Positions 26,476 through 34,992 of a DNA stretch of 64,000 nucleotides are shown one piece after another. The position numbers and the translations under genes are program-made. The stretch is from NCBI RefSeq assembly GCF_914271435.1, contig NZ_CAJZAI010000007.1, forward strand, positions 124,001 through 188,000. The letters are read 5' to 3'. Each line of letters opens with the position of its first letter. Positions within the stretch are counted from its first letter, which is position 1. The notes below the pieces were generated by a model, which searched no databases, was not told where the DNA came from, and saw only the letters and a program-made list of their open reading frames with translations. The stretch is from Cupriavidus laharis. GTDB taxonomy: Bacteria > Pseudomonadota > Gammaproteobacteria > Burkholderiales > Burkholderiaceae.

Positions 26476-27183
26476 ATGTCCCCGCGTCCCAAGCAACTTT
26501 CGCTCGAGCTTGGCAGCCCCCCGCCTTCGACCTTCGACAATTTCGTCGTGGCGTCGAACCGCGAAGCGGTGCAACGCCTGCGCGACCTGCCCGGCGCGGT
26601 CGCGCAGGAGCGCGCCATTGACCGGCTGGTCTACCTGTGGGGCGAAGTGGGCTGCGGCCGCACGCACCTGCTGCATGCCGTGTGCGAGGCCACGCCCCAG
26701 ACCGGCATCAACTGCCGTTACCTGAGCCCGCACCACCCGCTGTCGGATTTCCTGTTCGACCCGTCCTGCCAGCTCTATACGGTGGATGACGTTGAACTGC
26801 TCGACGAAGCGCGCCAGATCGCGGTGTTTTCGCTGTACAACGAAGTCCGCGCGCACGTGCGCACTGCCCTGGTCGTGGCCGGCGGCATGGCGCCGCGCGC
26901 CATGCCTGTGCGTGAAGACCTGCGCACCCGCCTCGGTTGGGGCCTGGTCTACCAGGTCCAGCCGCTGTCGGACGAGGACAAGATGTCCGCAGTGCTGCAG
27001 GCGGCACGCGAGCGCGGACTGCAACTCTCCCCGGAGATCACGCACTGGCTGGTGACGCGCCACTACCGCGACATGCCCAGCCTGATGGCGCTGCTCGATG
27101 CGCTCGACACGTATTCGCTGGAGCGCAAGCGCCCGGTGACCCTGCCCCTGCTTCGCGAAATGTTCGCGGAGTTCCGGGAATAA
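26476..27183 (+). CDS. hda: DnaA regulatory inactivator Hda
   Basis: AAA+ protein that, bound to the DNA-loaded sliding clamp, triggers ATP hydrolysis on DnaA and prevents re-initiation of replication. The 235-residue protein has a textbook clamp-binding motif QLSLEL at residues 7-12 and the DnaA-like STFDNFVVASNREAV. Its Walker A region reads GEVGCGRTHLLHAV, with Arg in place of the usual Lys, and the Walker B-like segment is LYTVDDVELLD. Altered Walker motifs are common in Hda homologues of beta-proteobacteria, but the Lys-to-Arg change bears on nucleotide binding. It stands between perM and a HAD phosphatase. Confidence 0.93.
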   Translation: MSPRPKQLSLELGSPPPSTFDNFVVASNREAVQRLRDLPGAVAQERAIDRLVYLWGEVGCGRTHLLHAVCEATPQTGINCRYLSPHHPLSDFLFDPSCQLYTVDDVELLDEARQIAVFSLYNEVRAHVRTALVVAGGMAPRAMPVREDLRTRLGWGLVYQVQPLSDEDKMSAVLQAARERGLQLSPEITHWLVTRHYRDMPSLMALLDALDTYSLERKRPVTLPLLREMFAEFRE

Positions 27184-27262
27184 CCGCCAGCATGCCCCCA
27201 TGGCCGGCGCCAGCGCGGTCGCGCACCGACCGGCCCACCTCATTAAGGTAAAATCGCGCCCC

Positions 27263-27937
27263 ATGAATCTGGCACTCTTTGATCTCGACCACACCCTGAT
27301 CCCGACTGACAGCGACCACGAATGGGGCCGTTTCCTGGTGCGCCAGGGCGTTGTCGACGAGGAATCCTATCGCCGCAAGAATGACGAGTTCTACGGCCAC
27401 TACAAGGCGGGCACCCTGGATATCCAGGAATTCCTGCGCTTCGCGCTGGCGCCGCTGGCCGCCAACCCGCGCGACCGCCTGGAAGCCCTGCGCCAGCGCT
27501 TCATGCACGAAGTGATCGACCCGGTCATCACGCCGCAGGCGCGTGCGCTGGTCTACAAGCACATTGAAGCCGGCGACCTGTGCGCCGTGGTGACCGCGAC
27601 CAATAGCTTCGTCACGGCGCCGATCGTGGCGGCATTCGGCATCAAGCACCTGATCGCCACCGAGCCGGCCACCGTGGACGGCAAGCCTGGCAGCCAGTTC
27701 ACCGGAGAAGTCCACGGCGTGCCCAGCTTCCGCGAAGGCAAGATCACCCGTGTCGACGCCTGGCTGAAGAGCCAGGGCACGCACTGGGACGACTTCGGCA
27801 CGACCGTCTTCTACAGCGATTCGGCCAACGACCTGCCGCTGCTCGAAAAAGCCAGCGAGCCAATCGCCACCAACCCGGACGATCGCCTGCGCCAGCATGC
27901 CGCCGCAGCGGGCTGGCGCATCATGGATCTGTTCTGA
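27263..27937 (+). CDS. HAD-IB family phosphatase
   Basis: A 224-residue HAD hydrolase of subfamily IB (SerB-like). Motif I is LALFDLDHTLIPTDSD (nucleophile Asp of DLDHT), motif II the VVTATNSFVT threonine, and motifs III/IV are KITR and FYSDSANDLPLLE. A helical cap lies between motifs I and II. Relatives include phosphoserine phosphatase and histidinol-phosphatase; the exact substrate is uncertain. The frame is open 21 codons upstream but conservation starts at this ATG. The pcnB start lies only one base after its stop, so they are co-translated. Confidence 0.88.
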   Translation: MNLALFDLDHTLIPTDSDHEWGRFLVRQGVVDEESYRRKNDEFYGHYKAGTLDIQEFLRFALAPLAANPRDRLEALRQRFMHEVIDPVITPQARALVYKHIEAGDLCAVVTATNSFVTAPIVAAFGIKHLIATEPATVDGKPGSQFTGEVHGVPSFREGKITRVDAWLKSQGTHWDDFGTTVFYSDSANDLPLLEKASEPIATNPDDRLRQHAAAAGWRIMDLF

Positions 27938-27938
27938 C

Positions 27939-29447
27939 GTGATCAAGAAGCTCATCAACCGGCTGCTGGGCAAGCCCGGCCCCAAGCAGCGCCGTATCGG
28001 CCGCGCCCACACGCCGCGCATCGTCACCGTGGAAGAGCACCGCATTGACCCGGCCCTGCTGTCGCGCAATGCCGTGAAAGTCACTTCCACGCTGCAGCAG
28101 GCAGGCTACCAGGCCTTCGTCGTCGGCGGCGCGGTGCGCGACCTGCTGCTGGGCATCAAGCCCAAGGATTTCGACGTCGCCACCAACGCCACGCCAGAGC
28201 AGGTGCAGGCGCTGTTCCGGCGTTCGCGCATCATCGGGCGGCGCTTCCAGATCGTCCACGTGACGTTCTATGGCGGGCGCGAGCAGGAGATCATCGAGGT
28301 CTCCACGTTCCGCGCACTGGTCGATGCCGTGGCCAGCGAAACCCTGCCCGAAGGCCGCCGCCTCAAGCGCTCGGAGCTCGACAGCAAGACCCATGCGATC
28401 GACGCCTCGGGCCGCGTGCTGCGCGACAACGTGTGGGGCACGCAGGCGGAAGACGCGGAACGCCGCGACTTCACCATCAACGCGATGTACTACGACCCGG
28501 CCGCGCAGACCGTGCATGACTACCATCACGGCATGGAAGACATCCGCGCGCGCACGCTGCGCATGATCGGCGACCCGACCCTGCGCTACCGCGAAGACCC
28601 GGTGCGCATGCTGCGTGTGGTGCGGTTCGCGGCCAAGACCGGTTTCACCATCGACGAGGCCACGCGCGAGCCGATCGCGGGACTGGCCTCGCTGATCCAC
28701 AACGTGCCGAGCGCGCGCCTGTTCGACGAGATGCTCAAGCTGCTGATGTCCGGCCACGCCTGGGCATCGCTGCAGGAACTGCGCAAGGCCGGCCTGCACA
28801 AGGGCCTGCTGCCGCTGCTCGACGTGGCGCTGGAACAGCCCATGGGCCAGCGCTTCGTGCAGCTGGCGCTGGACAACACTGACCGCCGCGTGCAGGCGGG
28901 CAAGCCGGTTTCGCCGGGCTTCCTGTTCGCTGCGCTGCTGTGGCACCACGTGCTGCAGCACTGGAACGCCGAGCGCGAGCGCGGCGAGCACGCGATCGCG
29001 GCGCTCAACACCGCGATGGACGCCGTGCTCGAAAAGCAGACCGGCCAGCTCGCGATCCAGCGCCGCTTCGTCACCGACATGCGCGACATCTGGGGCATGC
29101 AGCCGCGCTTCGAGAAGCGCGTCGGCCGCATGCCGTTCCGCCTGCTGGAGTCGCCGCGCTTCCGGGCCGGCTTCGACTTCCTGCACCTGCGCTGCCAGTC
29201 CGGCGAAATGCCCGAGGAACTGGCCCGCTGGTGGCAGGACTTCCAGGACGCGGACCCGGGCGAGCGCGAGGGACTGATCGACAACGTGCGCAACGCGCGC
29301 GGCCCGGCGGCCGAAGGCGAAGGCCCGGCACGCAAGAAGCGCCGCCGGCGCGGTCCGCGGAAATCGGATAAAGTGTCCTCCCGGAGCGACACGGACGCGG
29401 GGCAGGAAGCACATGCCGGCCGCGGCCAGTCGGAGGAACATCAATGA
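27939..29447 (+). CDS. pcnB: Poly(A) polymerase I
   Basis: Adds 3' poly(A) tails that mark RNAs for decay. The 502-residue protein belongs to the class II nucleotidyltransferases: GGAVRDLLLGIKPKDFDVATNA carries the catalytic Asp pair (written here in family order), followed by RRDFTINAMYYDP, the DPTLRYREDPVRMLRVVRFAAK helix region, and a long basic tail (RKKRRRRGPRK) that probably binds RNA. The GTG start gives the expected short basic N-terminal segment and no better codon exists. It overlaps folK by the ATGA tetranucleotide, a pairing found also in E. coli. Confidence 0.95.
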   Translation: MIKKLINRLLGKPGPKQRRIGRAHTPRIVTVEEHRIDPALLSRNAVKVTSTLQQAGYQAFVVGGAVRDLLLGIKPKDFDVATNATPEQVQALFRRSRIIGRRFQIVHVTFYGGREQEIIEVSTFRALVDAVASETLPEGRRLKRSELDSKTHAIDASGRVLRDNVWGTQAEDAERRDFTINAMYYDPAAQTVHDYHHGMEDIRARTLRMIGDPTLRYREDPVRMLRVVRFAAKTGFTIDEATREPIAGLASLIHNVPSARLFDEMLKLLMSGHAWASLQELRKAGLHKGLLPLLDVALEQPMGQRFVQLALDNTDRRVQAGKPVSPGFLFAALLWHHVLQHWNAERERGEHAIAALNTAMDAVLEKQTGQLAIQRRFVTDMRDIWGMQPRFEKRVGRMPFRLLESPRFRAGFDFLHLRCQSGEMPEELARWWQDFQDADPGEREGLIDNVRNARGPAAEGEGPARKKRRRRGPRKSDKVSSRSDTDAGQEAHAGRGQSEEHQ

Positions 29448-29971
29448 CACTCGCCTTCATCGGCATCGGCGCCAACCTGGGCGATGCCCGCCAGGCGCTG
29501 AAAGACGCCATCGTGTGCCTGGCCCAGCAGGTCGGCATCACGGTGCTGGCACGGTCCGCGCTGTACCGGACCGCGCCCGTCGATGCCGGTGGCGACGACT
29601 ACTACAACGCGGTGGTCAAGGTGCAGACCTCGTTCACCGCCGCGCAGCTCCTGCGCATCTGCCACCACATCGAAGACCAGTTCGGCCGCGAGCGCCCGTT
29701 CCGCAACGCCCCGCGCACGCTGGACCTCGACCTGCTGGTGTTCGGTGACGAACAGCACAACGACGAACACCTGACGGTGCCGCATCCGCGTGTCACCGTA
29801 CGTGCCTTCACGCTGGTGCCGCTGCTCGAGCTGGCCCCCGACCTGGTGATCCCCGGTGCCGGCCGCGCCGCCGACTTCCTGGCTGGCGTGGGCGACCAGC
29901 GCATCGAGAAGGTCTCCACCTGCAAGTGCCTGCGCGCGCAGGCATCGGGCGACGCCGGCACCCCCGGCTGA
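29444..29971 (+). CDS. folK: 6-hydroxymethyl-dihydropterin pyrophosphokinase
   Basis: Folate-pathway enzyme that pyrophosphorylates hydroxymethyl-dihydropterin. The 175-residue protein contains FIGIGANLGD, SALYRTAPVD, DYYNAVVKVQT and the diagnostic ERPFRNAPRTLDLDLLVFGD (Arg and Asp ligands for ATP and Mg). Translation is coupled to pcnB through a 4-base overlap. The last 20 residues are Cys/Ala-rich and not conserved. Confidence 0.96.
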   Translation: MTLAFIGIGANLGDARQALKDAIVCLAQQVGITVLARSALYRTAPVDAGGDDYYNAVVKVQTSFTAAQLLRICHHIEDQFGRERPFRNAPRTLDLDLLVFGDEQHNDEHLTVPHPRVTVRAFTLVPLLELAPDLVIPGAGRAADFLAGVGDQRIEKVSTCKCLRAQASGDAGTPG

Positions 29972-30005
29972 ACCGCGGAGCCACCAGAACCGCGCCGGCA
30001 ACGAT

Positions 30006-30650
30006 ATGCTCGATCACCTGCGCCGCATCGTAGTGGAAGGCCCGGTCGGATCCGGCAAGACCGCGCTGGCGCAGCGCCTCGCGCACACGCTGCATGCGGG
30101 AGCGCTGGCTGACGGCGCGCGCGCCAACCCCTTCCTGGAACGTTTCTACCGCGATCCGGCTCGCTATGCGCTGCCGATGCAGCTTGCCTGCCTGAACAAG
30201 CGCGCCGACCAGCTCCAGCAATGGCAGAACGCCCTGCTTGGCGGGCAGCGCATGGTGACCAATTTCCTGTTCGCCAGAGACCGCCTGTATGCATCCCTGA
30301 CCCTGCCCGAGGACGAGCTGGCCCTCTATGACGCGATTGCTGCACGGCTGCAGCTGCCGCCGCAGCGCACGGATCTCGTGATCATGCTGCAGGCCACCCC
30401 GTCGCTGCTGCGCGAGCGCATCGCCCGCCGCGGCGAGCCCGGCGAAGCCGCCGGCATCGACGAGCAATACCTGCAGCGGCTGACCGACGCCTACGGCGAA
30501 CTGTTCCATCGCTACGACGAAGCCCCGGTACTGATCGTGGATACCGCCCACTTCAATCCGGTGGACAACGATGGGGATTTCCGTACACTACTGACGCGCA
30601 TCGAGAACATGCGCGGCCGCAGGGCCTTTCTCAACCTGGCTGCGCCCTGA
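30006..30650 (+). CDS. Deoxynucleoside kinase
   Basis: P-loop kinase of 214 residues in the deoxynucleoside kinase (dCK/dGK) family, phosphorylating deoxynucleosides to dNMPs. The P-loop is VVEGPVGSGKTALAQ, the catalytic/binding motif FARDRLYAS corresponds to the family DRS/ERS element, and the arginine-rich lid is RERIARRGEPGE. Such kinases are typical of eukaryotes and some bacteria but absent from E. coli. It follows folK by 34 bp and precedes panB, so it is probably read in the same transcript. Base specificity is not predictable here. Confidence 0.85.
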   Translation: MLDHLRRIVVEGPVGSGKTALAQRLAHTLHAGALADGARANPFLERFYRDPARYALPMQLACLNKRADQLQQWQNALLGGQRMVTNFLFARDRLYASLTLPEDELALYDAIAARLQLPPQRTDLVIMLQATPSLLRERIARRGEPGEAAGIDEQYLQRLTDAYGELFHRYDEAPVLIVDTAHFNPVDNDGDFRTLLTRIENMRGRRAFLNLAAP

Positions 30651-30747
30651 CCGCCGCCGGGCCGTTGCCCGGGGGCGGCATACAACCATAACGACAGCCG
30701 CGCCGGCCACCGCAACGCCGCGCGCCCTCTCCTGACCCGCCACTGCC

Positions 30748-31569
30748 ATGAGCTACCTCCTCGATCCCTCCCGCAAGACCGTCACCATCACCCGGCTGCA
30801 GGCCATGCGCGACGCCGGTGAAAAGATCGCCATGCTGACCGCCTACGACTCCAGCTTCGCGGCGCTGCTTGACTACTGCGGCGTTGAGATGATCCTGGTC
30901 GGCGATTCGCTGGGGAACGTGATGCAGGGCCAGCAGACCACGCTGCCGGTCACGCTGGAACAAATGGCTTACCACACGGAATGCGTGGCGCGCGGCAACC
31001 AGACCGCCCTGCTGGTGACCGACCTGCCGTTTGGTACCTACCCGACGCCCGAGACGGCCTTTGCCAGTGCCGTGACCCTGATGAAGGCCGGCGCCCAGAT
31101 GGTCAAGCTCGAAGGCGGCGACTGGCTCGCGCCCATCGTCAAGTTCCTGGTCGAGCGCAGCATCCCGGTGTGCGCCCATATCGGCCTGACGCCGCAGTCG
31201 GTGCATGCGCTGGGCGGTTTCAAGGTGCAGGGCAAGACCGATGAAGGCGCGGCCCAGCTCAAGCGCGATGCGCTGGCGCTGCAAGCGGCCGGCGCCCAGG
31301 TCGTGCTGATGGAAGCCGTACCGGCTGCATTGGCCGGCGCCATCACGCAACTGCTCAAGGTGCCGACCATCGGGATCGGCGCAGGTGCCAATTGCACCGG
31401 CCAGGTACTCGTGCTGCAGGACATGATCAACGTCTACCCGGGACGCAAGGCCAAGTTCGTGCGCAACTTCATGGACGGCCAGACTTCGATCGAAGGTGCG
31501 ATCCGCGCCTACGTGGCCGCCGTGAAGGACGGCAGCTTCCCCGCCGCAGAGCACACCTTCTCCGCCTGA
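30748..31569 (+). CDS. panB: 3-methyl-2-oxobutanoate hydroxymethyltransferase
   Basis: First enzyme of pantothenate synthesis, making ketopantoate from 2-oxoisovalerate and methylene-THF. The 273-residue protein shows [14 protein letters not shown], the metal-binding [40 protein letters not shown] and [18 protein letters not shown], in the order seen across the family. panC is not nearby. A folate enzyme (folK) in the same run of genes may be coincidental, although PanB uses a folate cofactor. Confidence 0.97.
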   Translation: MSYLLDPSRKTVTITRLQAMRDAGEKIAMLTAYDSSFAALLDYCGVEMILVGDSLGNVMQGQQTTLPVTLEQMAYHTECVARGNQTALLVTDLPFGTYPTPETAFASAVTLMKAGAQMVKLEGGDWLAPIVKFLVERSIPVCAHIGLTPQSVHALGGFKVQGKTDEGAAQLKRDALALQAAGAQVVLMEAVPAALAGAITQLLKVPTIGIGAGANCTGQVLVLQDMINVYPGRKAKFVRNFMDGQTSIEGAIRAYVAAVKDGSFPAAEHTFSA

Positions 31570-31572
31570 CCG

Positions 31573-32271
31573 GTGGAGATCGGCGCCGCCACCCTGGCCG
31601 CGTTCCGCCTGCTCGCCAGCGGCGACGCGGCGCTCTGGTTCATTGTCTGGACCTCCCTGATGGTAGCGGTGCTGGGACTGGCCATCGCCGCGGCCCCGGC
31701 GGTGGGCGCGGCGTGGCTGATCGCCACGCACGAGTTCCCGGGCCGCCGCGCGGTGGTGGTGCTGGCGCAGGCCTTCCTCTCGTTCCCGACCGTGCTGGTC
31801 GGGCTCGTCCTCTACCTGCTGCTGACGCGGCAGGGCCCGCTCGGCAGCCTGGCGCTGCTGTTCACGCCCGCCGGCATGGTACTGGGACAGGCGGTGATCG
31901 GCTTTCCTGTTGTCCTGGCGTTTTCGCTGTCCACGCTGCAGGGTGCCGACCCGCGCCTGCGGGAAACCGCGCGCGTGCTCGGCGCGGGCCGCTGGCGCAC
32001 CTTCTTCACGGTCATCCGGGAATTGCGCTTCGGGCTGATGGCGGCCATCGTGGCAGGCTTCGGCCGCGTGATTGCCGAGGTGGGCTCGGCGCTGATGATC
32101 GGCGGGAATATCGAAGGATCGACGCGCACCATCACCACGGCCATCGCGCTGGAAACCAGCAAGGGCGAGTTCGCGCAGGGCATTGCGCTGGGCATCGTAC
32201 TGGTGGCGCTGGCGCTGATGGTCAATGTGGGTCTGGCCTGGCTGCAGGGCGCCGGAGGATTCCGCCGATGA
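31573..32271 (+). CDS. ABC transporter permease, tungstate (TupB) type
   Basis: A 232-residue inner-membrane permease with five to six segments, similar to TupB/ModB-like permeases for tungstate or molybdate. The EAA loop, which contacts the ATPase, is ETARVLGAGRWRTFFTVIREL. It begins with GTG three bases after the panB stop and overlaps the ATPase gene by ATGA, so the three genes form a tight run. No substrate-binding protein gene is adjacent, which is unusual for an importer of this kind. The specificity is assigned by similarity only. Confidence 0.82.
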   Translation: MEIGAATLAAFRLLASGDAALWFIVWTSLMVAVLGLAIAAAPAVGAAWLIATHEFPGRRAVVVLAQAFLSFPTVLVGLVLYLLLTRQGPLGSLALLFTPAGMVLGQAVIGFPVVLAFSLSTLQGADPRLRETARVLGAGRWRTFFTVIRELRFGLMAAIVAGFGRVIAEVGSALMIGGNIEGSTRTITTAIALETSKGEFAQGIALGIVLVALALMVNVGLAWLQGAGGFRR

Positions 32272-32954
32272 CCGCACCCGCCACGCCACTGCTGACGGTG
32301 CGCGGCCTGTCGCGCAGCTTCGGGCCGCGCCGCCTGTTCGACGTCGGCGAGCTGGTCTTCCCGCGCGCCACGGCCATCGTGCTGACGGGAAAGAACGGCG
32401 CGGGCAAGACCACGCTGCTGCGTATGGTGGCCGGGCTGGAGCCCGCACCAGGCGCCACGGTGCACTGGACGGGCCACGATGCGGCTCCGCACAGCGCCCC
32501 CCTGGACCCGCTGCCCCGCGAACTGCGCGAGCGCATTGCCTACCTGCACCAGCACCCCTACCTGTTCCGGACATCGGTGCGCGAGAACATCGCCTACGGC
32601 CTGCGCGCACGCGGCCTGCCGCGTCACGAGATCGCACGCCGGGTGGACGAGGCACTGGCCTGGGCCGGCATCGCGCACCTGCAGGACACCGCGCCCGAGC
32701 GCCTGTCCGGCGGCGAAGTCCAGCGCGTGGCGCTGGCGCGCGCCAAGATACTGGAGCCCGAACTGATGCTGCTGGACGAGCCCACCTCCAGCCTGGACGG
32801 CCAGGCGCGCGAACAGGTTATTGCGCTGGTGCGCGAACTGGCGGATGAAGGCCGCACGGTGGTGATGATCTGCCACGACCGTGAGCTGATCAATCTGCCC
32901 GGTGTGGTGCGGTGGAAGCTGGGGGATGGGGTTTTGGATACGCAGCACCGGTAG
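32268..32954 (+). CDS. ABC transporter ATP-binding protein, TupC type
   Basis: A 228-residue ABC ATPase that powers the permease encoded just upstream. Walker A is LTGKNGAGKTTLLRMV (residues about 40-55), the Q-loop region is YLHQHPYLFRTSV, the signature motif is LSGGEVQRVALARA, Walker B is LMLLDEPTSSLD, and the switch His is in MICHDRE. It lacks the C-terminal regulatory domain seen in ModC. It converges on the pabBC gene with only 21 bp between the stops. Confidence 0.88.
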   Translation: MTAPATPLLTVRGLSRSFGPRRLFDVGELVFPRATAIVLTGKNGAGKTTLLRMVAGLEPAPGATVHWTGHDAAPHSAPLDPLPRELRERIAYLHQHPYLFRTSVRENIAYGLRARGLPRHEIARRVDEALAWAGIAHLQDTAPERLSGGEVQRVALARAKILEPELMLLDEPTSSLDGQAREQVIALVRELADEGRTVVMICHDRELINLPGVVRWKLGDGVLDTQHR

Positions 32955-32975
32955 CGGCATGCCCGTTGTTCTTGC

Positions 32976-34841
32976 CTAGCGCAATGTAGCCCGCATCACC
33001 CCGCGCAGCGAGTTCACTGCCATGATCGTCTCCGCGCGCATCAGCATCGCCCGAGTCACGATTCCCTCGCGAACCGGGCCGCCGAGCAGTGCATCCCCCT
33101 CCTCCAGCACCACCGCCCGCATCACGCCAGGCAGGATGTCGGCGGCCAGCGGCGGGGTCAGCCATTCGCCATCGACCTTGACGAAGACCGAGCTGCGGCC
33201 ACCTTCCAGCAATTCGCCGCGAGTGTTGAAGAACAGGCGATCGAAGCAGCCTTCGCGTTCCGCGGCCTGCCAGCCGGCGTCATAAATCGCGCGCACGCTG
33301 GTCTTGTGCCGGCGCAGCGGATCGACGTCGGGCAGCGGGTCGGCAGCGATGTCGAGCATGATCGTTGCGTCCGGCAGCGGCTGCAGCGCCCCGCTGGCGA
33401 ACGCGAGCCTGCCGGACTTGTCGAGACTCATCCGCAAGCGCCAGTTGCCAGCACCGAGACGCGCAGCCTCCGCTTCCGCGGCGGCCGTGGCTCCGGTCCG
33501 GTCGAAGGCAAACCCGAACGTGGCAGCTGAAGCGGCCAGCCGAGTCAGGTGGCGGTCTAGCCGAAGGCAATGGCCGTCCTCGGCGTGCATGGTCTCGAAG
33601 AGCGTAAAGCCCGGATCATGGCGCGTCAGGAAGCGCGACTTCCAGCCGCACTCGGCAAACTCGTCGGCCGCCACGCTGTCATGCACGATGCCGCCACCCA
33701 CGCCCATCTCTCCGGTACGCAGTCCGTCCGCTGCGCGGGGCGACAGTGCCAGCGTGCGGATAGCCACCGACATGGCAAAGCGGCACAGGCCGCCATCACC
33801 GGGTTCCGGCGCGTCCAGCCAGCCGATCGCGCCCGTATAGAGCCCGCGCGGCGCAGATTCGAGCTCGGCGATGATCTGCATGGTGCGCCGCTTGGGCGCG
33901 CCGGTAATCGAGCCGCACGGGAACAGTGCGCCGAACAGTTCGCCAAAGCGCGTGTCCAGCCGGGCGGTCGCCGTGACGGTCGAGGTCATCTGCAGCACGG
34001 CGCCGAACGGCTGCACAACGAAGCGGTCCGGCACTGCCACGCTGCCCGGCTGCGCGATGCGGCCCAGGTCATTGCGCAGCAGGTCCACGATCATCACGTT
34101 TTCCGCGCGATTCTTGGCATCGGCGGCCAGCGCGGCGGCGGCGCGCGCGTCCGTTGCCAGATCGCCGGAAAGCGGTGCGGTGCCTTTCATCGGACGCGTG
34201 AGCAAGCGGCCATCACCGTCGTGCTGCACGAACAACTCGGGCGACAGTGACAGCACCCAGGCATCGCCCGGCAGGCAGGCCAGCACGCCGTACGGCACGG
34301 GCTGGGCAGCGCGCAGCGACGCATAGAGCGCGCGCGGGTCGCCAAAGGCCGAGAACGCGAGCCGCTGCGTGAAATTGACCTGATAGGTGTCGCCGGCCTC
34401 GATCCATGCGTGGATGCGGGCGATGGCGGTATCGAAGGCTTCGCGCGGGGTGTCGGCGGCGATATCCATCAGCCCGGCGGGCGCCTGCCCATCGGTAGCC
34501 GGCAGCCAGACGCCCACGGCGTCGCGGTCGAGCCGCTGCATCTCGCGGAACCACAGCAGGTGCACGGCGCCGTCATGGAATGGCAGCCTGCTATCCGTAT
34601 GCACAGGTGCGCCAACCAATGCGCCGCCGAATTCATAGGGCGCAAACAGCGTTGCATGCCAGCCGTGGCGCCAGCCTTCGGCAAGTAGTGCGTCCATCTG
34701 TGCGACGTCGCTGCCGGCCGGCATCACGTCTTCACGGACGAGGCTGGTGTACAGACGCGAGGTCACTTCGCCGGGCAGCGCAGTGGCATCGTCCAGCAGC
34801 ACGAACGGTTCGGGATTGGGGCAGGGGAGCGGGAAAGGCAC
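32976..34841 (-). CDS. pabBC: Aminodeoxychorismate synthase I / lyase fusion
   Basis: Fusion of PabB (residues about 1-410) and PabC (about 415-621) for 4-aminobenzoate synthesis: chorismate to aminodeoxychorismate, then to 4-aminobenzoate. The PabB part shows AGDTYQVNFTQRL, RPMKGTAP, LLRNDLGRIA, CGSITGAPKRRTMQII and MGVGGGIVHDS. The PabC part shows TLFETMHAEDG, the probable PLP-Lys region RRHKTSVRAIY and LLEGGRSSVFV. The glutaminase PabA is not nearby. The start is a GTG with no Shine-Dalgarno; it abuts seven copies of an 8-bp repeat. With one repeat more, an ATG at 34914 would come into frame, so copy number may affect expression. Confidence 0.92.
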   Translation of the reverse strand: MPFPLPCPNPEPFVLLDDATALPGEVTSRLYTSLVREDVMPAGSDVAQMDALLAEGWRHGWHATLFAPYEFGGALVGAPVHTDSRLPFHDGAVHLLWFREMQRLDRDAVGVWLPATDGQAPAGLMDIAADTPREAFDTAIARIHAWIEAGDTYQVNFTQRLAFSAFGDPRALYASLRAAQPVPYGVLACLPGDAWVLSLSPELFVQHDGDGRLLTRPMKGTAPLSGDLATDARAAAALAADAKNRAENVMIVDLLRNDLGRIAQPGSVAVPDRFVVQPFGAVLQMTSTVTATARLDTRFGELFGALFPCGSITGAPKRRTMQIIAELESAPRGLYTGAIGWLDAPEPGDGGLCRFAMSVAIRTLALSPRAADGLRTGEMGVGGGIVHDSVAADEFAECGWKSRFLTRHDPGFTLFETMHAEDGHCLRLDRHLTRLAASAATFGFAFDRTGATAAAEAEAARLGAGNWRLRMSLDKSGRLAFASGALQPLPDATIMLDIAADPLPDVDPLRRHKTSVRAIYDAGWQAAEREGCFDRLFFNTRGELLEGGRSSVFVKVDGEWLTPPLAADILPGVMRAVVLEEGDALLGGPVREGIVTRAMLMRAETIMAVNSLRGVMRATLR

Positions 34842-34842
34842 G

Positions 34843-34898
34843 GCGGGAAGGCGGGAAGGCGGGAAAGCGGGAAAGCGGGAAAGCGGGAAAGCGGGAAA
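34843..34898. repeat. Seven tandem copies of an 8-bp unit at the pabBC start
   Basis: GCGGGAAG occurs twice and GCGGGAAA five times without interruption, ending one base before the GTG of pabBC. A further isolated copy lies inside the gene at 34829-34836. All three frames through the repeat lack stop codons. Since 8 is not a multiple of 3, gain or loss of one unit changes which upstream start codon is in frame. Confidence 0.92.
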
Positions 34899-34951
34899 GA
34901 CACAGCGCCTGCATTATGCGCTGCCGGCCCGCGGTGCGGGCACAAAAGCAA

Positions 34952-34977
34952 ACCGGCCACGCGCTTGCGTGGCCGGT
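34952..34977 (-). terminator. Terminator after dnaJ
   Basis: ACCGGCCACGC and GCGTGGCCGGT form an 11-bp stem with a 4-base loop. On the minus strand it is followed by TTTGCTTTTG, a broken T-run, 15 bases after the dnaJ stop. Confidence 0.75.
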
Positions 34978-34992
34978 CTTGCGGGGGGAGGC

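Noticed and set aside
30631..32655. A 674-codon minus-strand open frame over panB and the ABC transporter genes
   Set aside because: Antisense to three genes with clear motifs; no recognisable domain or ribosome site.
34843..34898. Possible CRISPR-like array because of regular repeats
   Set aside because: Units are 8 bp and directly adjacent with no spacers; there are no cas genes. It is a simple tandem repeat.
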